Origin: Thiobacillus sp.
Lineage (GTDB): Bacteria; Pseudomonadota; Gammaproteobacteria; Burkholderiales; Thiobacillaceae
Direction: 5' to 3'
DNA: 5,026 bases
Assembly: GCA_018780025.1 (NCBI GenBank)
Contig: JADMKH010000004.1
Location: 2,220 to 7,245, forward strand
Shown here: one piece after another, positions 1 through 5,026 of the stretch
Position numbering within the stretch: the stretch's first letter is position 1
Layout: every line of letters starts with the position of its first letter
Translations under genes and position numbers: made by a program
Notes under the pieces: model-generated
Database searches by the model: none
The model's input: only the letters and a program-made list of their open reading frames with translations
Told to the model about the DNA's origin: nothing

Positions 1-351
1 TTGCGTGACATTGGTACCTTGTTGCGCCTGCATGTCCGGAAGTCGGACCTGCCGGCACGCCTGGGCGGCGATGAGTTCGGTGTGGTGCTGTATCACACCA
101 GCATCGATCAGGCCGAACTGTTTGTCGAGAAGTTGATGGATAGCGTGCGGATGCAGGCATTTGACTATGACGGATTCCAGCTCAAGGTCGAGATCAGTGT
201 GGGGGTCGCGCAATATGTCGAGTCTATGACAACACCGCAGGCGCTTTATTACGCAGCCGATAAGGCGCTCTATCAGGCCAAAAAAGATGGGCGAGGTCGT
301 TACAGCGTGTATTCCGGATCAAATACGCTTCAGGAGATAGAGACATCATGA
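1..351 (+). CDS. Diguanylate cyclase, C-terminal part of GGDEF domain (5' end outside window)
   Basis: This is the end of a diguanylate cyclase, which makes the second messenger c-di-GMP from two GTP. The GGDEF active-site motif is intact at residues 22-26 of the visible part. An RxxD inhibitory-site motif (RKSD, residues 13-16) lies exactly five residues before it, as in product-inhibited active cyclases. The late-domain signature is also present (AADKALYQAKKDGRGRY). The first codon, TTG, reads like an internal Leu of the usual 'LRDIGxLLR' helix, so the gene very probably starts to the left and the sensory N-terminus is not visible. The domain ends about 15 residues before the stop, so nothing follows GGDEF (no EAL domain). 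The TGA overlaps the ATG of the PhnD-like gene, which indicates one operon and coupled translation. The GGDEF assignment is certain; the signal it senses is unknown. Confidence 0.95.
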   Translation: MRDIGTLLRLHVRKSDLPARLGGDEFGVVLYHTSIDQAELFVEKLMDSVRMQAFDYDGFQLKVEISVGVAQYVESMTTPQALYYAADKALYQAKKDGRGRYSVYSGSNTLQEIETS

Positions 352-1199
352 AACCGAAACCCTTGCTGCAAATTGCGTTGGCAGCGCTATGTGCGGGTTC
401 CCTGTTCTTGCCGGCCTGGGCAAATGCAACGCAAAAAGGCCTTGGCCCCGACGTGACCATGGGCTCGGTTGCCATGGATATCCCGGTCGAGATGATCAAG
501 CGCATGAGCGCGCTGACCAACTATCTGGCGCTGAGCACGAATCTTAATATCCGCTTTCGGCCATCGCCCAGCCTGGGGTCGGCCGTGGAAGACCTGGGAA
601 CGGGTCAGACGCAGATTGCCTATCTGACCCCAGTGGCCTACATCGAGGCGCGCAAGAAATATGGTGTGATCCCGCTGGTCGCCCCCACCACGCAGGGGCA
701 CCCGAGTTTTTCACTGGTCATTGGCGTCAAGGCTGGCTCCGGCTTCAAAACGCCGGCCGAGCTCAAGGGCAAACGCTTTGCCTTTGGTGATGAAAAGGCG
801 TTGCTGCAACGGGCGGCGGTAGCTTCAATGGGGCTGGCGGTCAGCGACTTTTCGAACATTGCCTACCTCAAGCATTACGACAATATTGCCAAGGCGGTGC
901 TGGCGGGAGACTTTGATGGCGGCATTCTCAAGGATTCGGTTGCCGAAGGATTCAAGAGCAAGGGTATTGTAGTAATTGGCAGTACGCCCCCGCTGCCTTC
1001 CTATCTCATCGCGGTGCATCCGGGCATGCCCGTGAACGTGCGGAATCAACTGCGAGACGCGCTGCTGGCGCTTAAAAAAACCACCCCGGATAACGCCGCC
1101 ACGCTGGAAGCGTTCGATATTGCTTACGATGGTTTTACACTGATCGAAGACTCGGCTTATGACCCGGTGCGTACCCTGATCCAGCCGTTCCAGAAGTAA
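348..1199 (+). CDS. PhnD-like periplasmic substrate-binding protein, possibly a sensor partner of the upstream GGDEF protein
   Basis: This 283-residue protein resembles the phosphate/phosphite/phosphonate-binding (PhnD-like) family. It has a type I signal peptide: basic start MKPK, hydrophobic residues 6-21, and likely cleavage after AWA (25) or ANA (27). Cys15 lies inside the hydrophobic core without a proper lipobox, so a lipoprotein is unlikely. Family traits are GSVAMDIP near the mature N-terminus, the TPVAYIEARKKYG block (94-106), LKGKRFAFGD (139-148), and HYDNIAKAVLAGDFDGG (176-192). At 149-154, where PhnD relatives usually carry a Ser/Thr-rich ligand loop after FGDP, this protein has EKALLQ, so the ligand may not be a phosphonate. 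The start is the ATG overlapping the upstream stop, with AGGAG at 332-336, 11 bases ahead. No permease or ATPase gene follows; the next gene is convergent after three bases. A role as ligand-sensing partner of the cyclase is inference; being the binding component of a remote ABC transporter is the alternative. Confidence 0.88.
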   Translation: MKPKPLLQIALAALCAGSLFLPAWANATQKGLGPDVTMGSVAMDIPVEMIKRMSALTNYLALSTNLNIRFRPSPSLGSAVEDLGTGQTQIAYLTPVAYIEARKKYGVIPLVAPTTQGHPSFSLVIGVKAGSGFKTPAELKGKRFAFGDEKALLQRAAVASMGLAVSDFSNIAYLKHYDNIAKAVLAGDFDGGILKDSVAEGFKSKGIVVIGSTPPLPSYLIAVHPGMPVNVRNQLRDALLALKKTTPDNAATLEAFDIAYDGFTLIEDSAYDPVRTLIQPFQK

Positions 1200-1202
1200 A
1201 GC

Positions 1203-2138
1203 CTACGGGCGCAAGCGTCTGGCGACGGTCGCGACGCCCAGAATCAGACCGCCTGCGGCTATTCCCGTCAGTGCGTCGAGCGTGAGCGGGGTGAGCAAGG
1301 TCAGTGCATTGCCCAGGATTGGCACTTGCTGGGCAGCGTGGGTGAGGGTTTCAACCAGACCATGCGTGCCCGGTATGCCGTGGACCAGAATGCCGCCCCC
1401 AACCAGAAACATGGCCGCAGTCCCCACCACTGAAAGCGTTTTCATCAAGTAGGGCGCAGCGTACAGAATGCCGCGTCCCAGGCTGCGCTGTGCCCGGGCA
1501 ATGCCGTCTCCCGCCAGCTGGCTCAAATAGAACCCGGCGTCGTCGAGTTTGACGATGCCGGCGACCAGCCCGTAAACCCCCACCGTCATCAGAACGGCAA
1601 TGCTGGCCAGCACCGCAACCTGGGCGCCGAATGAGGCGGCGGCAACCGTTCCCAGGGTGATCACGATAATCTCTGCGGAAAGGATGAAATCGGTGCGGAC
1701 CGCGCCCTTGATCTTGTCGCGTTCCAGTGCGACCGGGTCAAGCGCCGGGTTGGCCAGCGCCCGGGTGAATTCGGCGTGCTGCGTTTCATCCTCGTCGGGG
1801 CGGTGCAAAAACGGGTGCGCCAGCTTTTCGAAACCTTCAAAGCACAAGAATGCGCCGCCCAGCATCAATAGCGGCGTAATCGCCCACGGTGCCAGCGCGC
1901 TGATGACCAGTGCGGCGGGCACCAGAATCAGCTTGTTTTTGAATGAGCCCCTGGCAACCGCCCATACCACCGGCAGTTCGCGGTCGGCTTTGACGCCGGC
2001 GACCTGCTGGGCGTTGAGCGCCAGGTCGTCGCCCAGCACGCCTGAGGTTTTTTTGGCGGCGACCTTGGTCATCGCCGACACATCATCCAGGATGCTGGCG
2101 ATGTCGTCGATCAGGGCGAGCAGGCTGGCTCCGGCCAT
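1203..2138 (-). CDS. DUF808 family inner-membrane protein (YedI-like)
   Basis: This is a 311-residue multi-pass membrane protein of the DUF808 family, similar along its length to E. coli YedI as I remember it; its function is not established. The diagnostic N-terminal part is MAGASLLALIDDIASILDD, then KVAAKKTSGVLGDDLALNAQQV (residues 25-46) and the RELPVVWAVARGS block (53-65). Hydrophobic stretches near 69-104, 151-170, 172-196, 235-255 and 288-306 suggest five or six membrane segments. A charged loop rich in Asp/Glu/His lies at about 108-145. The ATG at 2138 is chosen because the family begins with MAGxSLL; the longer frame back to 2195 starts with TTG, adds an atypical 19-residue tail and overlaps nadA. 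No strong Shine-Dalgarno is seen (GAAAG only). The gene lies 13 bases after the nadA stop, so it is probably co-transcribed with it. Its TAG is three bases from the convergent PhnD-like gene. Confidence 0.92.
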   Translation of the reverse strand: MAGASLLALIDDIASILDDVSAMTKVAAKKTSGVLGDDLALNAQQVAGVKADRELPVVWAVARGSFKNKLILVPAALVISALAPWAITPLLMLGGAFLCFEGFEKLAHPFLHRPDEDETQHAEFTRALANPALDPVALERDKIKGAVRTDFILSAEIIVITLGTVAAASFGAQVAVLASIAVLMTVGVYGLVAGIVKLDDAGFYLSQLAGDGIARAQRSLGRGILYAAPYLMKTLSVVGTAAMFLVGGGILVHGIPGTHGLVETLTHAAQQVPILGNALTLLTPLTLDALTGIAAGGLILGVATVARRLRP

Positions 2139-2151
2139 AGCGGCTTTCGGC

Positions 2152-3225
2152 TCAGTCGCCGAGCTGGATACGCCCGGCTTTTTCGTCCGCGGCAAAATCG
2201 AGCATTTTCTGGATCGACAGCTGGGCGCGGGCGCGGATCGATTCCTCGATATGGATTTCGTTGCCGCCCCCGACAGGGGATTCCAGCACCGCCGCGAGTT
2301 TTCTCAGGCCATTCATCGCCATCCACGGGCAGTGGGCGCACGAGGTGCAGGTGGCGCCTTCGCCCGCGGTCGGCGCTTCCAGCAGGATCTTGCCGGGCGC
2401 GGCGGCGCGCATCTTGTGGAAGATGCCGTTGTCGGTGGCGACGATGAATTCGGGGTTGGGCAGCGTACGCACTGCGTCGATCAGCTGCGTGGTCGAGCCG
2501 ACGACATCCGCCAGCGCAATCACCGCTTGCGGCGACTCGGGGTGAACCAGCACGGCGGCGTTGGGGTGTTCGGCATGCAGTTTTTTCAGCGCTTCGGCCT
2601 TGAAGGCTTCGTGCACGACACATGAGCCTTCCCATAGCAGCATGTCCGCGCCGCTGATGCGCTGTACGTAATCCCCCAAATGGCGGTCCGGGGCCCAGAG
2701 CAATTTGTGTCCTTGCTGATGCAGGTGCTTGATGATTTTGACGGCGATGCCGGAGGTGACCACCCAGTCAGCCCGGGCTTTCACGGCTGCACTGGTGTTG
2801 GCATATACCACCGAAAGACGATCCGGATGGGCGTCGCAGAAGGCAGCGAACGCCTCGGCCGGACAGGCCAGATCCAGCGAGCAGTCGGCACCGAGGTCCG
2901 GCATGATGACGCGCTTTTCCGGGTTCAGTATCTTGGCGGTTTCGCCCATGAATTTGACACCGGCAACGATCAGCGTCCTGGCCGGGTGCGCATGACCGAA
3001 GCGCGCCATTTCCAGCGAGTCCGAGACGCAACCGCCGGTTTCCTCGGCCAGATCCTGCAAGTCGGCCGAGGTGTAGTAATGCGCGACCAGCACCGCGTCC
3101 TGCTGTTTCATCAAGGTTTTGATGCGTGATTTCAACGCTGCGCGCTCATCGTCGGACAAGACTTCTTCCACCATGGGCGGCGGCTGGATCACGGGTTTGA
3201 CTGGAACAGGAAAGGCGGGACGCAT
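2152..3225 (-). CDS. nadA: Quinolinate synthase (NadA)
   Basis: NadA condenses iminoaspartate with dihydroxyacetone phosphate to quinolinate, the second step of de novo NAD synthesis, in the cytoplasm with an oxygen-sensitive [4Fe-4S] cluster. With the ATG at 3225 the protein has 357 residues, close to the family norm (E. coli about 347). The cluster ligands are visible: Cys115 in ADCSLDLACP, Cys202 in WEGSCVVHE, and Cys299 in the CxxCxxC motif CTSCAHCPWMAMN (293-305). Other family blocks are VAHYYT (47-52), EETGGCVSDSLEMARFG (61-77), VKFMGETAKILNPEK (90-104), YANTSAAVKA (141-150) and VHPES (227-231). Neither the ATG at 3225 nor the in-frame ATG at 3174 has a good Shine-Dalgarno. The open frame runs back to 3549, but that part overlaps hda and is Pro/Cys/Arg-rich non-family sequence. 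nadB and nadC are not adjacent. The DUF808 gene follows after 13 bases. Confidence 0.97.
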   Translation of the reverse strand: MRPAFPVPVKPVIQPPPMVEEVLSDDERAALKSRIKTLMKQQDAVLVAHYYTSADLQDLAEETGGCVSDSLEMARFGHAHPARTLIVAGVKFMGETAKILNPEKRVIMPDLGADCSLDLACPAEAFAAFCDAHPDRLSVVYANTSAAVKARADWVVTSGIAVKIIKHLHQQGHKLLWAPDRHLGDYVQRISGADMLLWEGSCVVHEAFKAEALKKLHAEHPNAAVLVHPESPQAVIALADVVGSTTQLIDAVRTLPNPEFIVATDNGIFHKMRAAAPGKILLEAPTAGEGATCTSCAHCPWMAMNGLRKLAAVLESPVGGGNEIHIEESIRARAQLSIQKMLDFAADEKAGRIQLGD

Positions 3226-3258
3226 CGGAGTATGCCGGGGCTGAGTACAGAAAACACG

Positions 3259-3288
3259 AGTATAGCCGGGTGCGGCAGGCGTTATCAC
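3259..3288 (-). promoter_or_regulatory. Candidate sigma-70 promoter for nadA
   Basis: On the minus strand a TATACT hexamer (3259-3264, five of six consensus bases) lies 18 bases after GTGATA (3283-3288, four of six for a -35 box). Transcription would start near 3252, giving a leader of about 27 bases before the nadA ATG. The site lies in the 122-base divergent region shared with hda. I recognise no NAD-responsive operator. The -10 box is good; the -35 box and spacing are only fair. Confidence 0.4.
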
Positions 3289-3347
3289 GTGCGGGCACGC
3301 TGGCTTTCTGGCGCATGCCGGCGATTTTTGCCTTATCCTTCCGCCCC

Positions 3348-4013
3348 ATGCAACAGTTGATTCTTGATATTCGCCCCCCTGCCCAGCCCGATCTTGCCCG
3401 TTTTGTGGCGGGACACAATATCGAGCTGATGGCGCAACTCGATGCCATGCTGGATGGAACGGCGACCGAGCGCATGGTGTATGTGTGGGGCGCACCGGGC
3501 AGCGGCAAAAGCTATTTGCTGGCGGCGTGGGCGCATGCCTGTGCGGCACGCGGATTCAGTGTTGACTTGACGGGGCTGGATGCTGCACAAGCGGTCATTG
3601 CCGATCAGGTCGATGCATGGGATGACGCCCAGCAGCACGCCGGGTTTGCTGCGTTCAACCGGGTGCGCGAAGCGGGCGGACTGTGGTTGGCGGCGGGCAG
3701 TATGGCCCCCGCCGACTTGCCCTTGATGCCGGAATTGCAGACGCGCCTGGGATGGGGGCTGGTATTCCAGCTCCAGGCTCTGGATGACGCCGAGAAACGC
3801 GCCGCGCTGGCGCAGCATGCCGAAACCCTGGGGTTCCGGCTGGAAGCCCAGGTGGCAGACTATTTGTTGAACCATACCGCGCGCGACATGCAGAGTTTGC
3901 TGCGGGTGCTGGAGGCGCTCGACCGTTTCAGCCTTGAAACCCGCCGTCCCATCACGCTTCCGCTGTTGCGGCAGCTGCTGCAGAATCTACCCGCAAGCAC
4001 CCGGAGGGCATAA
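3348..4013 (+). CDS. hda: DnaA regulatory inactivator Hda
   Basis: Hda is an AAA+ protein related to DnaA domain III. Bound to the DNA-loaded sliding clamp, it stimulates ATP hydrolysis by DnaA and so prevents re-initiation of replication. The 221-residue protein begins MQQLILDIRPP, which contains a clamp-binding type motif (QLILDI, compare E. coli QLSLPL). Walker A is GAPGSGKS (48-55). The Walker B region is AVIADQVDAW (82-91), with DQ where E. coli Hda has DN; neither has the catalytic acid of active AAA+ ATPases. A sensor 1-like LAAGS (114-118), an arginine-finger box LQTRLGWG (Arg133) and a sensor 2 Arg179 in ARDMQSLL follow. The C-terminal LETRRPITLPLLRQLL is typical. The ATG at 3348 fits the family start; frames from 3270 or 3315 add unrelated residues. 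No Shine-Dalgarno precedes it. Convergent with the thioredoxin gene 44 bases away. Confidence 0.93.
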   Translation: MQQLILDIRPPAQPDLARFVAGHNIELMAQLDAMLDGTATERMVYVWGAPGSGKSYLLAAWAHACAARGFSVDLTGLDAAQAVIADQVDAWDDAQQHAGFAAFNRVREAGGLWLAAGSMAPADLPLMPELQTRLGWGLVFQLQALDDAEKRAALAQHAETLGFRLEAQVADYLLNHTARDMQSLLRVLEALDRFSLETRRPITLPLLRQLLQNLPASTRRA

Positions 4014-4023
4014 AGGGCAGGCC

Positions 4024-4056
4024 GTGGTTGCAAGCCGCTAAAGCGGCAACAGCCAC
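4024..4056. terminator. Imperfect hairpin between convergent hda and thioredoxin genes, possible two-way terminator
   Basis: The core is a perfect six-base stem, GCCGCT (4034-4039) with AGCGGC (4042-4047), around AA. It is more realistically a five-base stem with a TAAA loop. Weaker outer pairing of GTG/GTT (4024-4029) with AAC/CAC (4048-4056) extends it. It sits between the two convergent stop codons, where a shared terminator is expected. There is no T-run on either side, so termination by this hairpin alone is doubtful. Confidence 0.35.
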
Positions 4057-4057
4057 C

Positions 4058-4444
4058 TCAGGCTTGACCCGGTTCTGCGGATTGCGTCTGCTGTTCGGCG
4101 ATGTCTTTGTGGACTTGCGCCATATCCAGCCCCATCACCTGTTCGATCAACGCATTCAGTGCGCTGGCGGGCAGCGAGCCAGCCTCTGAATACAGGATGA
4201 CCTGTTCGCGGAACACCATCAGTGTCGGAATCGAGCGGATCTGGAAAGAGCCCGCCAAGTCCTGTTCGACTTCGGTGTTGACCTTGGTGAAGACGATGTT
4301 GGGGTGGTTCTCAGCTGCGGCTTCGTAAATGGGGGCGAATCCGCGACACGGTCCACACCACGGCGCCCAGAAGTCGACGATGACGACGTCGTTGTTCTGG
4401 ATGGTGGATTCAAAGTTGTCCTGGGTGAGTTCGATGACGGCCAT
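4058..4444 (-). CDS. Thioredoxin-family protein with C-terminal extension
   Basis: This is a 128-residue cytoplasmic protein with a thioredoxin fold. The active site is WCGPC (Cys30 and Cys33) within VDFWAPWCGPCR; the buried Asp24 and the cis-proline Pro73 in RSIPTLMVF are present, so dithiol-disulfide exchange should be possible. It differs from housekeeping TrxA in having RGFAP in place of KMIAP after CGPC. It also carries about 20 extra residues after the usual end (E. coli TrxA has 108-109), a polar Gln/Glu-rich tail from about 108 on. It therefore looks like one of the thioredoxin paralogues of Proteobacteria and need not be the main TrxA. The ATG at 4444 is chosen for its AGGA (complement of 4451-4454), seven bases upstream, and the family start MAVIELTQDNFE. 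A longer frame from a GTG at 4510 would translate through the terminator hairpin and is rejected. Partner proteins are unknown. Confidence 0.95.
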   Translation of the reverse strand: MAVIELTQDNFESTIQNNDVVIVDFWAPWCGPCRGFAPIYEAAAENHPNIVFTKVNTEVEQDLAGSFQIRSIPTLMVFREQVILYSEAGSLPASALNALIEQVMGLDMAQVHKDIAEQQTQSAEPGQA

Positions 4445-4465
4445 GCTGATTCCTGCAAAAATTTG

Positions 4466-4502
4466 AAATAAAAAAGGCGCGGGGACAAATCCATCGCGCC
4501 TT
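4466..4502 (-). terminator. Rho-independent terminator just upstream of the thioredoxin gene
   Basis: Read on the minus strand, an eight-base perfect stem AAGGCGCG/CGCGCCTT (4495-4502 pairing with 4474-4481) is followed by TTTTTTATTT (4475 down to 4466). The 13-base loop can pair further (TCC/GGA around a four-base loop), giving a long hairpin. This has all the marks of an intrinsic terminator. It ends about 20 bases before the thioredoxin start codon, so it either closes the transcript of the small upstream gene or acts as a conditional terminator within the thioredoxin leader. Confidence 0.8.
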
Positions 4503-4527
4503 AGCGCCACCCTATCATGGATGGCGG

Positions 4528-4547
4528 GCCGCCGACAATGCGGCGGC
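4528..4547. other. GC-rich perfect hairpin in the thioredoxin upstream region
   Basis: A seven-base perfect inverted repeat, GCCGCCG (4528-4534) and CGGCGGC (4541-4547), encloses a six-base loop. It has no following T-run on either strand. It lies between a 4589-4606 hairpin and the terminator hairpin, in a gap without genes. It may be RNA structure in a leader or 3' tail, or a protein-binding palindrome; the sequence does not decide. Confidence 0.5.
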
Positions 4548-4588
4548 GGATTATCAGGTAGATCAGCGAAGCTGCCCCCTACCCCGGT

Positions 4589-4606
4589 CCAGTCGAAGCC
4601 GACTGG
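4589..4606. other. Perfect hairpin directly after the small gene's stop codon
   Basis: A seven-base perfect stem CCAGTCG (4589-4595) and CGACTGG (4600-4606) encloses a four-base loop. It begins two bases beyond the TAA (4609-4611) of the small leftward gene, a typical place for an mRNA 3'-end structure. On the minus strand it is followed by G-rich sequence and no T-run, so it would not be a standard intrinsic terminator; it may protect the mRNA end from exonucleases. Confidence 0.5.
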
Positions 4607-4608
4607 CC

Positions 4609-4881
4609 TTAAATATATTTAGCAAATCCCTGGTTGAACAGTGCACGCTTTTGCGTGACCGGCTGTGCGCTGCGTGCCAGGTTGTGGCTATGTTTGAGAT
4701 TGCTGCGCACTTCCGCGCGGTTGACCGCCATGATGAGCTCGGTCGCCAGCACGCGTGCCTGATGCGGGGTCAGGTTGAGCTCACACCCCTCTGCCTGGAG
4801 CGCCACAATGACGCGATCGCGACCCTGGGCATCTTCCTTCAGATTGATATCCAGCGATTTTCCGGGTTCGAGTTCGATCAT
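4609..4881 (-). CDS. Small conserved-looking hypothetical protein, 90 residues
   Basis: I do not recognise this protein. It is 90 residues, soluble, with no signal peptide or membrane segment. The N-terminal half (MIELEPGKSLDINLKED, then RVIVALQAEGCELNLTPHQA) looks like short beta strands. The middle (about 43-60, HQARVLATELIMAVNRAEVR) reads as an amphipathic helix. The tail is basic and polar. One Cys (Cys33) is present. The start at 4881 is supported by AAGGAG (complement of 4890-4895), eight bases upstream. A second in-frame ATG at 4929 also has GGAG (complement of 4936-4939), six bases upstream, and would add 16 residues; the ATG at 4941 has none. Orderly codon use, the strong ribosome site and the balanced composition argue for a real gene. 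It lies upstream of the thioredoxin gene on the same strand but is separated by a terminator. Confidence 0.72.
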   Translation of the reverse strand: MIELEPGKSLDINLKEDAQGRDRVIVALQAEGCELNLTPHQARVLATELIMAVNRAEVRSNLKHSHNLARSAQPVTQKRALFNQGFAKYI

Positions 4882-4889
4882 GTCTGTTT

Positions 4890-4895
4890 CTCCTT
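4890..4895 (-). promoter_or_regulatory. Ribosome binding site deciding the start of the small hypothetical gene
   Basis: On the minus strand this reads AAGGAG, a near-perfect Shine-Dalgarno, eight bases before the ATG at 4881. It is the strongest ribosome site in the window and favours the 90-residue form, although the ATG at 4929 also has a GGAG at good spacing. Confidence 0.7.
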
Positions 4896-5026
4896 GCGGG
4901 GCTTGTGCAAGGATATGAGCAGGGTTCATGCCAGACTCCATTTACGCCGGATGGCGCGGAAACCCGCATTAAATCAGCCTCGTTTGACAACAGGATGACC
5001 GTCAGACGCGACCGCTTTGACGAAGC

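Noticed and set aside
2139..2195. Upstream extension of the DUF808 protein from a TTG at 2195
   Set aside because: It adds 19 residues absent from the family's usual start and overlaps the end of nadA; the ATG at 2138 gives the normal family N-terminus.
1600..2625. Long rightward open frame of 341 codons
   Set aside because: It is antisense to the DUF808 gene and nadA, whose frames have clear family motifs; its Ala/Ser/Arg-rich composition is typical of a shadow frame in GC-rich DNA.
3288..3299. Small palindrome CGTGC-GG-GCACG between nadA and hda as an operator
   Set aside because: A five-base repeat in GC-rich DNA is expected by chance and matches no operator I know for NAD or replication control.
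3226..3549. 108-residue N-terminal extension of nadA
   Set aside because: It is antisense to the start of hda and is rich in Pro, Arg, Cys and His with no NadA similarity; NadA length is normal from 3225.
4445..4510. Longer thioredoxin reading frame starting at a GTG at 4510
   Set aside because: It would run through the terminator stem and T-run and lacks a ribosome site; the ATG at 4444 has AGGA and the expected family start.
4501..4518. Six-codon leader frame (MIGWR, stop) ending in the right arm of the terminator stem
   Set aside because: It has the position of an attenuator leader peptide, but no Shine-Dalgarno and no run of regulatory codons, so chance is likelier.
4974..5026. Possible C-terminal tail of a leftward gene (frame reading FVKAVASDGHPVVKRG, then stop)
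   Set aside because: Only 16 codons are visible, and another minus-strand frame is also open here; nothing distinguishes it from chance.
4995..5026. Possible start of a rightward gene (MTVRRDRFDEA) with a perfect TTGACA at 4984-4989
   Set aside because: No proper ribosome site precedes the ATG, no -10 box follows the TTGACA at normal spacing, and the frame is cut after 10 codons.

Overview
The window looks like an ordinary chromosomal segment of a moderately GC-rich Gram-negative bacterium, most likely a betaproteobacterium. This rests on the form of Hda (short, clamp-binding N-terminus, Betaproteobacteria-like C-terminus), NadA and the DUF808 protein, as recalled from family knowledge and not from a search. 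The genus cannot be fixed from the sequence; a Nitrosomonadales-type organism is only a guess. There are no tRNA or rRNA genes, insertion sequences, CRISPR arrays or phage genes.

Layout, left to right: (1) The C-terminal part of a diguanylate cyclase (GGDEF domain, cut by the left edge) runs rightwards and overlaps by four bases (ATGA) a gene for a secreted PhnD-like substrate-binding protein. (2) Three bases beyond that gene's stop lies the end of a convergent leftward pair: nadA (quinolinate synthase, NAD synthesis), with a DUF808/YedI-type membrane protein gene 13 bases downstream of it. (3) A 122-base divergent region separates nadA from rightward hda (regulatory inactivator of DnaA). (4) hda converges on a leftward gene for a thioredoxin-family protein with a C-terminal extension. 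(5) A 164-base gap with three predicted hairpins, the last of them a good Rho-independent terminator for the minus strand, separates the thioredoxin gene from a small leftward gene for an unrecognised 90-residue protein. The last ~85 bases hold nothing that can be called with confidence.

The genes fall into unrelated jobs: c-di-GMP signalling with a likely periplasmic sensor, NAD biosynthesis, control of replication initiation, and redox. Two items stand out. The first is the DGC/PhnD-like pair, which may be a ligand-sensing c-di-GMP module and not a transporter. The second is the structured region in front of the thioredoxin gene, where a terminator sits directly ahead of its ribosome binding site and raises the possibility of conditional termination. 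I see no clear sign of a wholly new multi-gene system.
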